IMG/VR virus record: IMGVR_UViG_3300027973_000104
Location: 1 to 38,104 of that record
Reading direction: 5' to 3' (one strand)
Origin: a virus
Length of the DNA: 38,104 nucleotides
Numbering within the stretch: position 1 is the stretch's first letter; each line of letters opens with the position of its first letter. The notes beneath the pieces are model-generated. The model searched no databases. It saw only the letters and a program-made list of their open reading frames with translations, and was not told where the DNA came from. The translations under genes and the position numbers were made by a program. Below, in pieces: positions 25,593-32,719 of the stretch.

Positions 25593-25621
25593 TGCAAAGT
25601 TCAACCTCGAAAGGATATACT
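25593..25621 (+). promoter_or_regulatory. Leaderless-type promoter
   Basis: TGCAAA 25593-25598, 17 bp, TATACT 25616-25621, AGGACC, ATG 25628. Confidence 0.9.
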
Positions 25622-25627
25622 AGGACC

Positions 25628-25987
25628 ATGAAGAACCCCGGCAAGTACGAGTCGACTCTCGCCACCACCCTCAAGTCCCTAGGTCTCGACCACCGCGCGG
25701 AGGACCCCAACTTCCTGGAACTCCGCGAGGCGGCCTACAAGATCGACGACCTCCGTGCTGAACTGGAAGGTTGCTCCCGGCGTCGCGCGGACCGACTCAC
25801 GTCCTTCGCCAATGATGTGGCCTCGGGCCGGATCCACATGACACCCCCGACGGGCAGCTCCCTCGTCGATGACATCGCGGAGAAGACCACCATCCTCAAC
25901 GAGAAGTCCTCATCCTTCCCCACCCTCCTCCGCCTCGTCGCCGGACCAACCGCACCGAAGGAGTTCTTCGCGATCCTCCGCACCTGA
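25628..25987 (+). CDS. Hypothetical helical protein, 119 aa
   Basis: MKNPGKYESTLATTLKSLGL... helical with charged coiled-coil-like segment (YKIDDLRAELEGCSRRRADRLTSF). Unknown function. Last gene with the full TGCAAA promoter in the dense block. Confidence 0.65.
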   Translation: MKNPGKYESTLATTLKSLGLDHRAEDPNFLELREAAYKIDDLRAELEGCSRRRADRLTSFANDVASGRIHMTPPTGSSLVDDIAEKTTILNEKSSSFPTLLRLVAGPTAPKEFFAILRT

Positions 25988-26018
25988 GAAACCCAACCTT
26001 CGCCACCACCGACCCGCA

Positions 26019-26039
26019 GGAGGATGATATATATCCTCC
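26019..26039 (+). promoter_or_regulatory. Hairpin over a Shine-Dalgarno / TATATA box
   Basis: GGAGGAT (26019-26025) and ATCCTCC (26033-26039) form a 7-bp stem with loop GATATAT directly before ATG 26040. Alternatively TATATA (26028-26033) is a -10 box with the usual 6-nt gap (TCCTCC) to the ATG. Confidence 0.5.
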
Positions 26040-26327
26040 ATGAAGCTAACACGCCGCCACCTCCGCACCATCATCGATGAGGTCATCACAGAGGATCTCA
26101 AGAACGTTCGCAGCAGCCACGAGAAGACCATCGCCGGCACAACCGCGCTCCGCAAGATGCACGACGCCCCCGGCGTTCTCGATGCGCTATCGAAAATCAC
26201 TGACCCCAAAGAACTGGCTCAGGTCATAGAAGCCATCATCGACGCAGTTCCCATGGTCAAACGCGGAGACGTCCTAGCGGCTCTGGCGAAGGTGACACGT
26301 CATGAACGCACCACACACAGGTTCTAA
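26040..26327 (+). CDS. Hypothetical protein with N-terminal LRxII helix
   Basis: 95 residues, MKLTRRHLRTIIDEVITEDL... The M-K-[LI]-T-x-x-x-L-R-x-I-I opening also starts the gene at 33352-33693 and is common at the N-termini of uncharacterised phage proteins as I recall it. The remainder is helical. The upstream hairpin either hides the Shine-Dalgarno or marks a leaderless promoter without TGCAAA. Confidence 0.68.
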   Translation: MKLTRRHLRTIIDEVITEDLKNVRSSHEKTIAGTTALRKMHDAPGVLDALSKITDPKELAQVIEAIIDAVPMVKRGDVLAALAKVTRHERTTHRF

Positions 26328-26427
26328 CATGCGCCTCGACAGATCACATCTCGTGGCCTTCCTCGAAGGCACTGTCCTCGGGGTCATCTTCGGCTGGGTG
26401 CTGTGGTGGGGCCTGCTGCGCGACTGA
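26302..26427 (+). CDS. 41-residue membrane peptide
   Basis: MNAPHTGSNMRLDRSHLVAF... with one transmembrane helix (VLGVIFGWVLWWGLL). AAGGTG precedes ATG 26302; an in-frame ATG at 26329 is the alternative. Overlaps the end of the previous gene. Unknown function. Confidence 0.55.
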   Translation: MNAPHTGSNMRLDRSHLVAFLEGTVLGVIFGWVLWWGLLRD

Positions 26428-26690
26428 GACGCAAAGGGGCCCGATAAAGACGGCGCAAGGCCGGGGGCTGGGGGTTAAAAGGCTGTAAAAGGGCCCCTAA
26501 TTTAGGTGGGGGGCCGGCCCCTAAAATAGGCCCCTTTCGGGCCTAGGGGCCCCCCGGCCATTTATAGCATTTTCTGTGGGCTTTCTAGGGCCTCCGGGGG
26601 GCGCTAAGGTCGTTCGCGCGACTCGAGAAATTTTGAGATCAAAACGGTACCTTCTCCTGTCTCGTGGAGGCACATCAGCCTATTTAGATC
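26428..26690 (+). other. GC-rich structured non-coding element
   Basis: No gene. Dense runs of GGGGCC/GGCCCC with several palindromes: GGGGCCGGCCCC near 26511-26522, TAGGCCC-CTTTC-GGGCCTA near 26527-26545, CCTAATTTAGG near 26496-26506, and AGGGGCCCCCCGG. It sits at the junction between the dense leaderless block and the AT-rich region. Candidate structured RNA, replication origin or recombination site. Confidence 0.55.
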
Positions 26691-26873
26691 GTGTTGGACC
26701 TGAAGCCCGGCGATCTATGCACCTATCTAGACGATGGTGATACGCCGCGGGTCCTGTTGTCACGGGTCTTGATGTTCCTCTATGTAAATCCGAAGCATTC
26801 CGATGAAGGCATGTTCCTGTGTAATGATGGGTCGCTCGACGAGGAGTACTTCGTGTTCCTGAGGCGCCTGTGA
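26691..26873 (+). CDS. Small P-G-D-L protein
   Basis: 60 residues from GTG 26691, V/MLDLKPGDLCTYLDDGDTPR...LVMFLYVN-type strands ending EEYFVFLRRL. The K-P-G-D-L opening and strand pattern match the small barrel proteins at 1422, 1757 and 24337. No clear promoter or Shine-Dalgarno. Confidence 0.55.
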   Translation: MLDLKPGDLCTYLDDGDTPRVLLSRVLMFLYVNPKHSDEGMFLCNDGSLDEEYFVFLRRL

Positions 26874-26885
26874 CCGAGTTCCGGA

Positions 26886-26905
26886 GCGAGGGAAAGATCC
26901 CTCGC
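26886..26905 (+). terminator. Hairpin after gene 26691 (possible terminator)
   Basis: Perfect 8-bp stem GCGAGGGA/TCCCTCGC with AAGA loop just behind the stop codon. A second weak hairpin, AAATT/AATTT with T run, follows at about 26922-26942. Confidence 0.5.
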
Positions 26906-27003
26906 GGCCGTCGTGCTCGAAATTTCTCGGGAATTTTTTCGTATCGAAATCGACCGTTGTTCTTTGGTGGGATGATGCGTACCATGGATGGCGAGGTGAT
27001 GAG

Positions 27004-27105
27004 ATGCGAATGAGTTACGGCAAGCTGTTCGAGAGGATGTTCGTGACGTCAGTGTTCAGGTTGATCATTGGAGCGATCTTGAAGCCGTTCCGTCGGCTGC
27101 TGTAG
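27004..27105 (+). CDS. 33-residue membrane-active peptide
   Basis: MRMSYGKLFERMFVTSVFRL then IIGAILKPFRRLL. An amphipathic or short transmembrane helix with basic ends. GAGGTGATGAG gives a Shine-Dalgarno. Small and without promoter evidence, so moderate confidence. About 150 bases of A/T-rich DNA follow before the UVDE gene. Confidence 0.45.
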   Translation: MRMSYGKLFERMFVTSVFRLIIGAILKPFRRLL

Positions 27106-27214
27106 GCGGTGGTTCGGCGCCACTCTAAGCATTCCAGAAATATTCGAGAGTTCGTGGGGATATAAAACCTTGACGAGCTTTTTTTATTTTTAGAGAATGA
27201 TTACATCGTATAAG

Positions 27215-27243
27215 TTGTACAAACCTCTTATAGGATATAGTAT
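27215..27243 (+). promoter_or_regulatory. Promoter of UVDE gene
   Basis: TTGTAC 27215-27220, 17 bp, TAGTAT 27238-27243, 14 nt to ATG 27258. A second TATACA box lies 5 nt before the ATG without a matching -35. Confidence 0.55.
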
Positions 27244-27257
27244 AGGTATACAAATAT

Positions 27258-28193
27258 ATGGCCCTAGGTGTCTGTTGTCATTGGATTAGGCATGAAGTTG
27301 CGCCGCGGAGCGGCAAATCGCAAGTCATCAACGAATTGGATGAGAGAACCTTGCAATTGGGTCGATACGAACGAGGTTCTTATGCTGAGGACTCGATTCG
27401 TTCGTTGTATCTGCACAATGTTCGAATGTTGCGAGATGTGTTGCGGAAGGTTGCGGCGAGTGGCGTGCGGTTGTTCCGCGTGTCATCCGCGATGTTTCCG
27501 TTGAGTGATCGCGTTCCTCGAGGGTTGTGGGACAACGAGGTCGTGAAGCGCGAGTTGATGTTGTGTGGCGAGGTGGCACGGAAGCATGGCATTCGGTTGA
27601 CGACTCATCCGGGTCAGTTCTGCGTGTTGTCATCAGATTCTGATTCCGTGGTGGAGAAGGCCGTTGTCGAGCTCGAGCATCATGCCTGGATGTTTGATTC
27701 CATGGGGTTGCCGAGGAGCCCTTACGCTGCGATCAACGTGCACGGTGGCAAGTCAGATCGAGTTTCACGGTTGATCGATGCGATTCGATCTTTGCCTGAG
27801 GCGTCGAGGTCGAGGTTGACGTTAGAGAATGACGAGACGTGTTATTCGTTGGTGGACCTGTTGCCGGTGGCTCTCGAGACGGGCGTTTCTCTCGTTTGGG
27901 ATTCGCATCATCACGTGTTCAACGATGGTGGATTGGACGGCGCAGAGGCTGCAGATGCAGCCGATGAGACGTGGCCTAAGGGAGTGAAACCTCTGCAACA
28001 TATCAGTAACACGGAACCGGGTATGGAAGGCGGTTCATTCACCGAACGTCGGAAACACAGCAACATGATTCATTACGTGCCAGAAATCCAGCTCGAGCGC
28101 CTCCGGCGCGATGCTGTGGACGTTGAAGTCGAGGCCAAGTTGAAGAATTTGGCGGTGTTCGATATGTCAAAGAAATTTAGTATTCCTTTGTGA
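27258..28193 (+). CDS. uvsE: UV-damage endonuclease (UvsE/UVDE family)
   Basis: 311 residues, TIM-barrel UV-damage endonuclease. Recognisable family blocks: MALGVCCHW at the start, RVSSAMFPLSD (about residues 74-84), LTTHPGQFCVLSS (about 113-125), AINVHGGKSDR (about 157-167), LTLENDET (about 189-196) and LVWDSHHHVFN (about 213-223), carrying the metal-binding His, Glu and Asp residues. The enzyme nicks DNA 5' to UV photoproducts and some other lesions. It opens the AT-richer half with sigma factor and ligase and would serve phage DNA repair. Base composition at the gene start is still mixed. Confidence 0.92.
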   Translation: MALGVCCHWIRHEVAPRSGKSQVINELDERTLQLGRYERGSYAEDSIRSLYLHNVRMLRDVLRKVAASGVRLFRVSSAMFPLSDRVPRGLWDNEVVKRELMLCGEVARKHGIRLTTHPGQFCVLSSDSDSVVEKAVVELEHHAWMFDSMGLPRSPYAAINVHGGKSDRVSRLIDAIRSLPEASRSRLTLENDETCYSLVDLLPVALETGVSLVWDSHHHVFNDGGLDGAEAADAADETWPKGVKPLQHISNTEPGMEGGSFTERRKHSNMIHYVPEIQLERLRRDAVDVEVEAKLKNLAVFDMSKKFSIPL

Positions 28194-28274
28194 ATTACCT
28201 TTGAGCAAAGGTGTTTGAGAAAAGAGTATAAAGTAATTGACCTCGTAAAAGAGGATATACAGGAGAGAAAAAAC

Positions 28275-28556
28275 ATGGCGAAAAATAAGACAGTTCAGAA
28301 GCGTTCCTCGGATTTGACAGTGCAGTATCCCCAAAAGATTACGTTCGATGAGCTTGCAGTGGTAGATGATGACACGTTGGGTAGCATGCACAAGAGCCAC
28401 GTGGATGCGATCAATCGTATGTCAAGTCACGATCTCAACACGAGTCCATGGGAGATTGAGTTGTGTTATGTGCAGCGAGAGATGCAGATGAGGATCCTAC
28501 GGAAGGAGTTACACACGAAGTATCTCTCTAACGTGGTTTCTCATGAGGTGGACTGA
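28275..28556 (+). CDS. Hypothetical protein ahead of sigma factor
   Basis: 93 residues, MAKNKTVQKRSSDLTVQYPQ... then helical (TLGSMHKSHVDAINRMSS, WEIELCYVQREMQMRILRKEL). CAGGAG precedes the ATG, a conventional leadered start. It lies 2 bases before the sigma factor gene and is probably cotranscribed. No domain recognised; a sigma-associated role is only suggested by position. Confidence 0.65.
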   Translation: MAKNKTVQKRSSDLTVQYPQKITFDELAVVDDDTLGSMHKSHVDAINRMSSHDLNTSPWEIELCYVQREMQMRILRKELHTKYLSNVVSHEVD

Positions 28557-28558
28557 AG

Positions 28559-29386
28559 ATGAATTCCGAACCCCAAGGATTGAGAGAACGCTCTCGAGAT
28601 CTCGCCGGAGACGGCGATGCAATGGGTTACTATTTAAACTCGTTAAAGAAGCATCAACAGCTTAATCATGAACAGATGGTTGAGTTGTTCAAAATCTTAG
28701 AGGAAGGTGGGCCTACCTCTTCTAAGGTGAGGAATAAGCTGGTTGAAACCAACTTGAGATTGGTCGTTTACGTTGCAAAACAATATAAACGACACAACAT
28801 GCCTCTTGAAGACATTATTCAAGAGGGAAATTTGGGATTGATGAAGGCGATCGAGAAGTTCGACTGGCGGAAAGGTTTTAGATTTTCCACTTACGCCACT
28901 TGGTGGGTTCGACAAGCGATCGGTCAGCATATTCTAAAGAGAAAGAGAATCATTCGTATGTCGGCCCATGCTGTCAACACACAAAAAAAGTTGATGTCGG
29001 CGGCCGAAGAATACCGATCAACCATGGGTTGCGAGCCGAGCGTGGAGGAACTGAAGGAGCTGACAGGAACGTCAGATATGATCTTCAATGCCACGACGAT
29101 CAGCGGTCGGGCAATCATTTCTCTGGATCAACCTCTTTCATCAGATCCAGATTCTGACACAATTGAGGATAAGATTGGCGCGGATCTATCAGAGGATCCT
29201 ATGCAGATAGTTTCTTCAAGGGAACTGTTGGGCGTTGCGAAAGAAGTCATGGAGCAATTATCACCAAAAGAAGCGGCAATTTTGAGGTTACGGTTTGGGT
29301 TGGTTGAAGACGTTTCTGCTGATGATTCTTATAACTTGACGCAGGAAGAGGTGGCTTCAATTGCAGAAGGTCATGGGTTAACATGA
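28559..29386 (+). CDS. Sigma-70 family factor lacking the region 4.2 recognition helix
   Basis: 275 residues. Region 1.2-like GYYLNSLKKHQQLNHEQ, full region 2 (NLRLVVYVAKQYKRHNMPLEDIIQEGNLGLMKAIEKFDWRKGFRFSTYATWWVRQAI), region 3 (ILKRKRIIRMSAHAVN...), and region 4.1 (LSPKEAAILRLRFGL). It stops at EEVASIAEGHGLT, where housekeeping sigmas continue GVTRERIRQIEAKALRKL, so the helix that reads the -35 element is missing. The stop overlaps the next ATG. It could direct RNA polymerase by -10 contacts alone or with a partner. Confidence 0.88.
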   Translation: MNSEPQGLRERSRDLAGDGDAMGYYLNSLKKHQQLNHEQMVELFKILEEGGPTSSKVRNKLVETNLRLVVYVAKQYKRHNMPLEDIIQEGNLGLMKAIEKFDWRKGFRFSTYATWWVRQAIGQHILKRKRIIRMSAHAVNTQKKLMSAAEEYRSTMGCEPSVEELKELTGTSDMIFNATTISGRAIISLDQPLSSDPDSDTIEDKIGADLSEDPMQIVSSRELLGVAKEVMEQLSPKEAAILRLRFGLVEDVSADDSYNLTQEEVASIAEGHGLT

Positions 29387-29610
29387 TTGAGTATTTGATA
29401 CTTTTCTTTTCTACTTTAAGCTGCGTTCTATCAGGGATAGCTTTTAGTCTGTTGCGTAAGATTGCTAAAGAGCAATCAGGACGTGAATCTTTTGATACTA
29501 TGAAGCTAGAAGAGAACCTCAACACTCGTTTGAGAGATTTGCAGATGACTCAGTTTAGTTTACGAATGCCGAATTATCCGCGGCCGAGCGGTGTCACGAG
29601 GAAAAAATAA
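29383..29610 (+). CDS. Small membrane-anchored protein
   Basis: 75 residues. N-terminal transmembrane helix MIEYLILFFSTLSCVLSGIA then a charged helical cytoplasmic or periplasmic part. Start coupled to the sigma factor stop (ATGA). Unknown function. Confidence 0.62.
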   Translation: MIEYLILFFSTLSCVLSGIAFSLLRKIAKEQSGRESFDTMKLEENLNTRLRDLQMTQFSLRMPNYPRPSGVTRKK

Positions 29611-29613
29611 TTT

Positions 29614-29913
29614 ATGACGATGAAAAAAGGTAGCAAATTTGACGGCGGATATGCGACAATTGACGAGAATGGTGTTAATTATCGTGACATCGCTGAGACA
29701 ATGACTCATCTCGGATATAAGATGAACCATTCATCAGCTCGTAATTATGTTTTACGTGTTATGCGAAAGTTTGTAGATGCTATTGCAGAGAAGCATGGAG
29801 TCGCGTTGACAAGCGATGATGCAAACAAGATTTCAAAGTCTCCGCTATTCCAAAGCGGAATTTATGACTTGCTGCAGGACTTAGATGTCCATAGAAAAAT
29901 TGGTGAAAAATGA
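29614..29913 (+). CDS. Small HTH-like protein
   Basis: 99 residues, MTMKKGSKFDGGYATIDENG... with YRDIAETMTHLGYKMNHSSARNYVLRVMRKFVDAI, a helix-turn-helix arrangement resembling sigma region 4.2 / LuxR-like helices (I-A-x-x-[ML]...S-x-A-R-N-x-V-x-R-[VA]-M-x-K). It lies two genes after a sigma factor that lacks this helix. Whether it binds DNA or the sigma factor is untested. An in-frame start at the second ATG (29620) is also possible. Confidence 0.65.
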   Translation: MTMKKGSKFDGGYATIDENGVNYRDIAETMTHLGYKMNHSSARNYVLRVMRKFVDAIAEKHGVALTSDDANKISKSPLFQSGIYDLLQDLDVHRKIGEK

Positions 29914-30323
29914 AAGCGGTAAAATATCAAAAAAAATCTTTGATTAAACTAGAGAATTTGTTGAGGCGACGAAAAACGACGCTTTCCAAATTCTTACAAG
30001 AGAGAGGTATCACGACGTATCAGGCACTCGAGTCAGTTTGTTCTAGGCTAGGGGTTGTTACGCCTTCCTTTGAGGCATTTAACCTATGCATTCCTTCCTA
30101 CGTATCAGATCCGACTGATGGTGTTATTGTTGTTCCGCCGCTAGACGTTGTAAATGAGGTGACGGGCGAGAAAGAAGACGTTGGAGATATTTTCGTTGCA
30201 ATCTCGCCCGGGGCGACTTACGAAATCTCGATGATGGATAATGACGAGCAGATGTCTGGATCTGCAGACGTCGTTGACGTTCGCAGTTTTTCTCGTAAAA
30301 AGAATAAAAAGGCGGTTGGATGA
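29910..30323 (+). CDS. Hypothetical protein, 137 aa
   Basis: MKAVKYQKKSLIKLENLLRR... basic N-terminal helix, LSKFLQERGITTYQALESVCSRLG (possible HTH-like), then beta-rich middle (GVIVVPPLDVVNEVTGE) and basic tail. Overlaps its neighbours by ATGA at both ends, so it lies within the sigma operon. Function unknown. Confidence 0.65.
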   Translation: MKAVKYQKKSLIKLENLLRRRKTTLSKFLQERGITTYQALESVCSRLGVVTPSFEAFNLCIPSYVSDPTDGVIVVPPLDVVNEVTGEKEDVGDIFVAISPGATYEISMMDNDEQMSGSADVVDVRSFSRKKNKKAVG

Positions 30324-30592
30324 AGATGAGACGTGTTGTTTATGATATTGAAAATTTCAAGCAAGAAAAGAAACACAACAAGACCCCAGAAGATTCTCAA
30401 AACTGGTTATTTGAAAAGCGGAACATGGCTTTAAAACTCATCAACAATGCTTCAGCTTTGTCTGATGCCGTCGGTGTTTGTAACCATGTTCTGGAAAAGA
30501 ATCCAGATTCGGAGTTAAAATTTGCAGTTGAAAAAATCAACAAGGTTATTGAAGAGCTAAAAAAAGACTTTAAGAAGAATTACACATTCTAG
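30320..30592 (+). CDS. Small helical hypothetical protein
   Basis: 90 residues, MKMRRVVYDIENFKQEKKHN... Lys-rich, helical (LKFAVEKINKVIEELKKDFKKN). Coupled start. Unknown function. Confidence 0.62.
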   Translation: MKMRRVVYDIENFKQEKKHNKTPEDSQNWLFEKRNMALKLINNASALSDAVGVCNHVLEKNPDSELKFAVEKINKVIEELKKDFKKNYTF

Positions 30593-30599
30593 GTCACTC

Positions 30600-31331
30600 A
30601 TGAACAAACGAACTATGTTATCTCAACGTAATGTTTACATGAGATTGGCGTTAGAGAAATTTCTTAGTTCAAAATGTGTAGAGTACCTCGACAAAGAAGA
30701 ATTGGCAAATTTAAACTCCGCATTTCTTTCTCTAACACCAGGAGAGAATATCCACGTTTTTAAATTGGAAGTCGTCTTTCCTTTAGAAAAAAAATCGATA
30801 TTTCGGGGGATTGTTGCCGTTGTCAGTTTTGCGTGGAACGTAGCAAAAGAAAATGAAGTGGACAAACAAGGAAATCTTTGGTCGGTTTACGAATTTATGC
30901 CGACTCTTTCTCTTAAAGAGCGTTATTCTCTTTCAGGGGAAATACTGAAATATTGGGTAGAATGTATCTCTAGCATCTTACATCTTTTAGATGATATAAA
31001 ATCGTTAAATATTCCTCGTAAAGTCAAAGAAATGACGTGCACCAATGAGGAACGATTAAGAATCGAGTTGCAAAAAAAATATGAAGAATCTTGTGCGGCT
31101 TTATCAAGATATTTTCGAACTTCAGAAGGAAAAAAGTTAAGATTAAATTTAAGGAAAAAAGGTAAACAAAAAAAAATACCTCTCAAGTTTATATCTGAAT
31201 TTTTGTTAGATAGTTCACGCAAAAAATACGAATTTAAAGTTCGAGAGAATGACTCTTCTTATTTCAGCAAGTATAGAAGATATTCTATCTTAGTCGAAAA
31301 TGACTGCGCCTTAATAAGAAGAGAAGAGTGA
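30600..31331 (+). CDS. Hypothetical protein, 243 aa
   Basis: MNKRTMLSQRNVYMRLALEK... no known domain recognised. Contains a hydrophobic stretch IFRGIVAVVSFAWNVA (about residues 67-82) and a Lys-rich second half (GKKLRLNLRKKGKQKKIPLKF). Strongly AT-rich codon use. Last gene before the ligase promoter. Confidence 0.65.
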   Translation: MNKRTMLSQRNVYMRLALEKFLSSKCVEYLDKEELANLNSAFLSLTPGENIHVFKLEVVFPLEKKSIFRGIVAVVSFAWNVAKENEVDKQGNLWSVYEFMPTLSLKERYSLSGEILKYWVECISSILHLLDDIKSLNIPRKVKEMTCTNEERLRIELQKKYEESCAALSRYFRTSEGKKLRLNLRKKGKQKKIPLKFISEFLLDSSRKKYEFKVRENDSSYFSKYRRYSILVENDCALIRREE

Positions 31332-31357
31332 AATGTCTAAATTTTGTTTGTTATAAT
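31329..31357 (+). promoter_or_regulatory. Leaderless-type promoter of DNA ligase
   Basis: TGAAAT 31329-31334, 17 bp, TATAAT 31352-31357, AACAAC, ATG 31364. Same geometry as the GC-rich block with a consensus -10 box. Confidence 0.7.
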
Positions 31358-31363
31358 AACAAC

Positions 31364-32719
31364 ATGTCAACAGTAATTGATGTCCTCGAAGCGCTCGAGT
31401 CTGATAATTCAAGAATCTTCAAAGAAGATCTTCTTGATAGGTGCAAAGGAAATTCTTTGCTCAAAAAAGTCTTTGTCGCGGCATTCGATCCGTATTCAAA
31501 CTACTACGTCAAAAAATTTAAGTCATCCAAAAGTTTCAATAGAGTTGATGATGATGATACTGTCATCGAACGATTTCTGAACTTGATCGGACAAGAGCTA
31601 GCAACTCGAAAAATCACGGGTAATGATGCCAAGAGTGCCGTGGAACAGTTCTTTTTAGAACTAGATGAACGTCAAGCAAAGTGGTGCCAACGAATTCTTC
31701 TTAAGAATTTAAGATGTGGAGTTCAAGAAACGACCGTAAATAAGGTGTGGCCTGGTACCATCAAGAAATTCACCGTTCAACTTGCGGATAGCCTTGAAAC
31801 ACATCACGATCCTAACGCAGGCATTCAAATTAAGGATCAAATCATTTATCCTGTCCGGGTTGAACCTAAGTTAGATGGGTTACGATGCATCGCTGTGAAG
31901 CTAGCTGGCGAAGTTACTCTGTTTACGCGTAGCGGATCAATACTAGAGACTCTACCTAAGATTAAGTCGATTTTGGAAAATGTAGGGTGGGATAATTTTG
32001 TTCTCGATGGAGAGATCATGGGATCTGACTGGAATGAGTCTGCGTCCGTTGTGATGTCTCACAAAAAGAACAAAGATGATTCCAACATGATCTTACACGT
32101 TTTTGACGCGATGCCTTTCGACGATTGGCGTGATCAAAACAATGAGATGTCTCTAGCTGACAGAGCCATTCTAGCCCATAAGTTGGTCGAACAGGTCGCT
32201 GACAAGTCCATTGCAATTGTCGAAGGTAAGGTTGTCAATGATCAGCATGCTCTTTTAGAGTTTTATTCTGCAAAGATGGAAGCAGGATACGAAGGCATTA
32301 TGGTAAAGAAGTTGGATTCTAATTACGTTTTCAAACGCTCCAACTCAGTCCTCAAGCTTAAGCCAGTGTCTACCTACGAAGGAGTAGTGGTAGGAAACTA
32401 CCTGGGAACTCGAGGTTCAAAGAGAGAGGGCATGTGGGCAGGATTTGAAGTTGTTTTGCCGAACGGCGTTGTGACGAGGGTCGGTGGTGGGTTCACCGAC
32501 AAGATTAAGGCAGAGATCGGAATGAACCCCGCCGCATGGCTCGGCAAGGTGATTGAGATGGAAGGTCAGCCAGATCCTGCTACAAAAAATGGACTAACCA
32601 AGGATGGCCGAATCAGGTTTCCTGTCTTTGTTAGAGAGAGATCAAAAGATGACGTTGACGTAGTTGTATTAATCGCAGGAGAAAAGTTTATAAACAAAAA
32701 TATTGAACAGTTTGTTTGA
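31364..32719 (+). CDS. ATP-dependent DNA ligase
   Basis: 451 residues from ATG 31364. The N-terminal helical domain is followed by the adenylation domain: motif I EPKLDG (167-172, Lys169 takes the AMP), motif III region FTRSGS, FVLDGEIMG, motif IV EGIMVKK, motif V LKLKP, then an OB-fold domain. It resembles T4-type phage ligases and joins nicks in replication and repair. ATG 31364 is chosen over a frame opening at 31328 because TATAAT lies exactly 6 nt upstream, matching the leaderless rule; the upstream residues would be translated promoter. Confidence 0.93.
   Translation: MSTVIDVLEALESDNSRIFKEDLLDRCKGNSLLKKVFVAAFDPYSNYYVKKFKSSKSFNRVDDDDTVIERFLNLIGQELATRKITGNDAKSAVEQFFLELDERQAKWCQRILLKNLRCGVQETTVNKVWPGTIKKFTVQLADSLETHHDPNAGIQIKDQIIYPVRVEPKLDGLRCIAVKLAGEVTLFTRSGSILETLPKIKSILENVGWDNFVLDGEIMGSDWNESASVVMSHKKNKDDSNMILHVFDAMPFDDWRDQNNEMSLADRAILAHKLVEQVADKSIAIVEGKVVNDQHALLEFYSAKMEAGYEGIMVKKLDSNYVFKRSNSVLKLKPVSTYEGVVVGNYLGTRGSKREGMWAGFEVVLPNGVVTRVGGGFTDKIKAEIGMNPAAWLGKVIEMEGQPDPATKNGLTKDGRIRFPVFVRERSKDDVDVVVLIAGEKFINKNIEQFV

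Noticed and set aside
28241-28262. TTGACC...TATACA as promoter of the sigma operon
   Set aside because: The boxes are only 13 bp apart, too close for a standard promoter; left unassigned.
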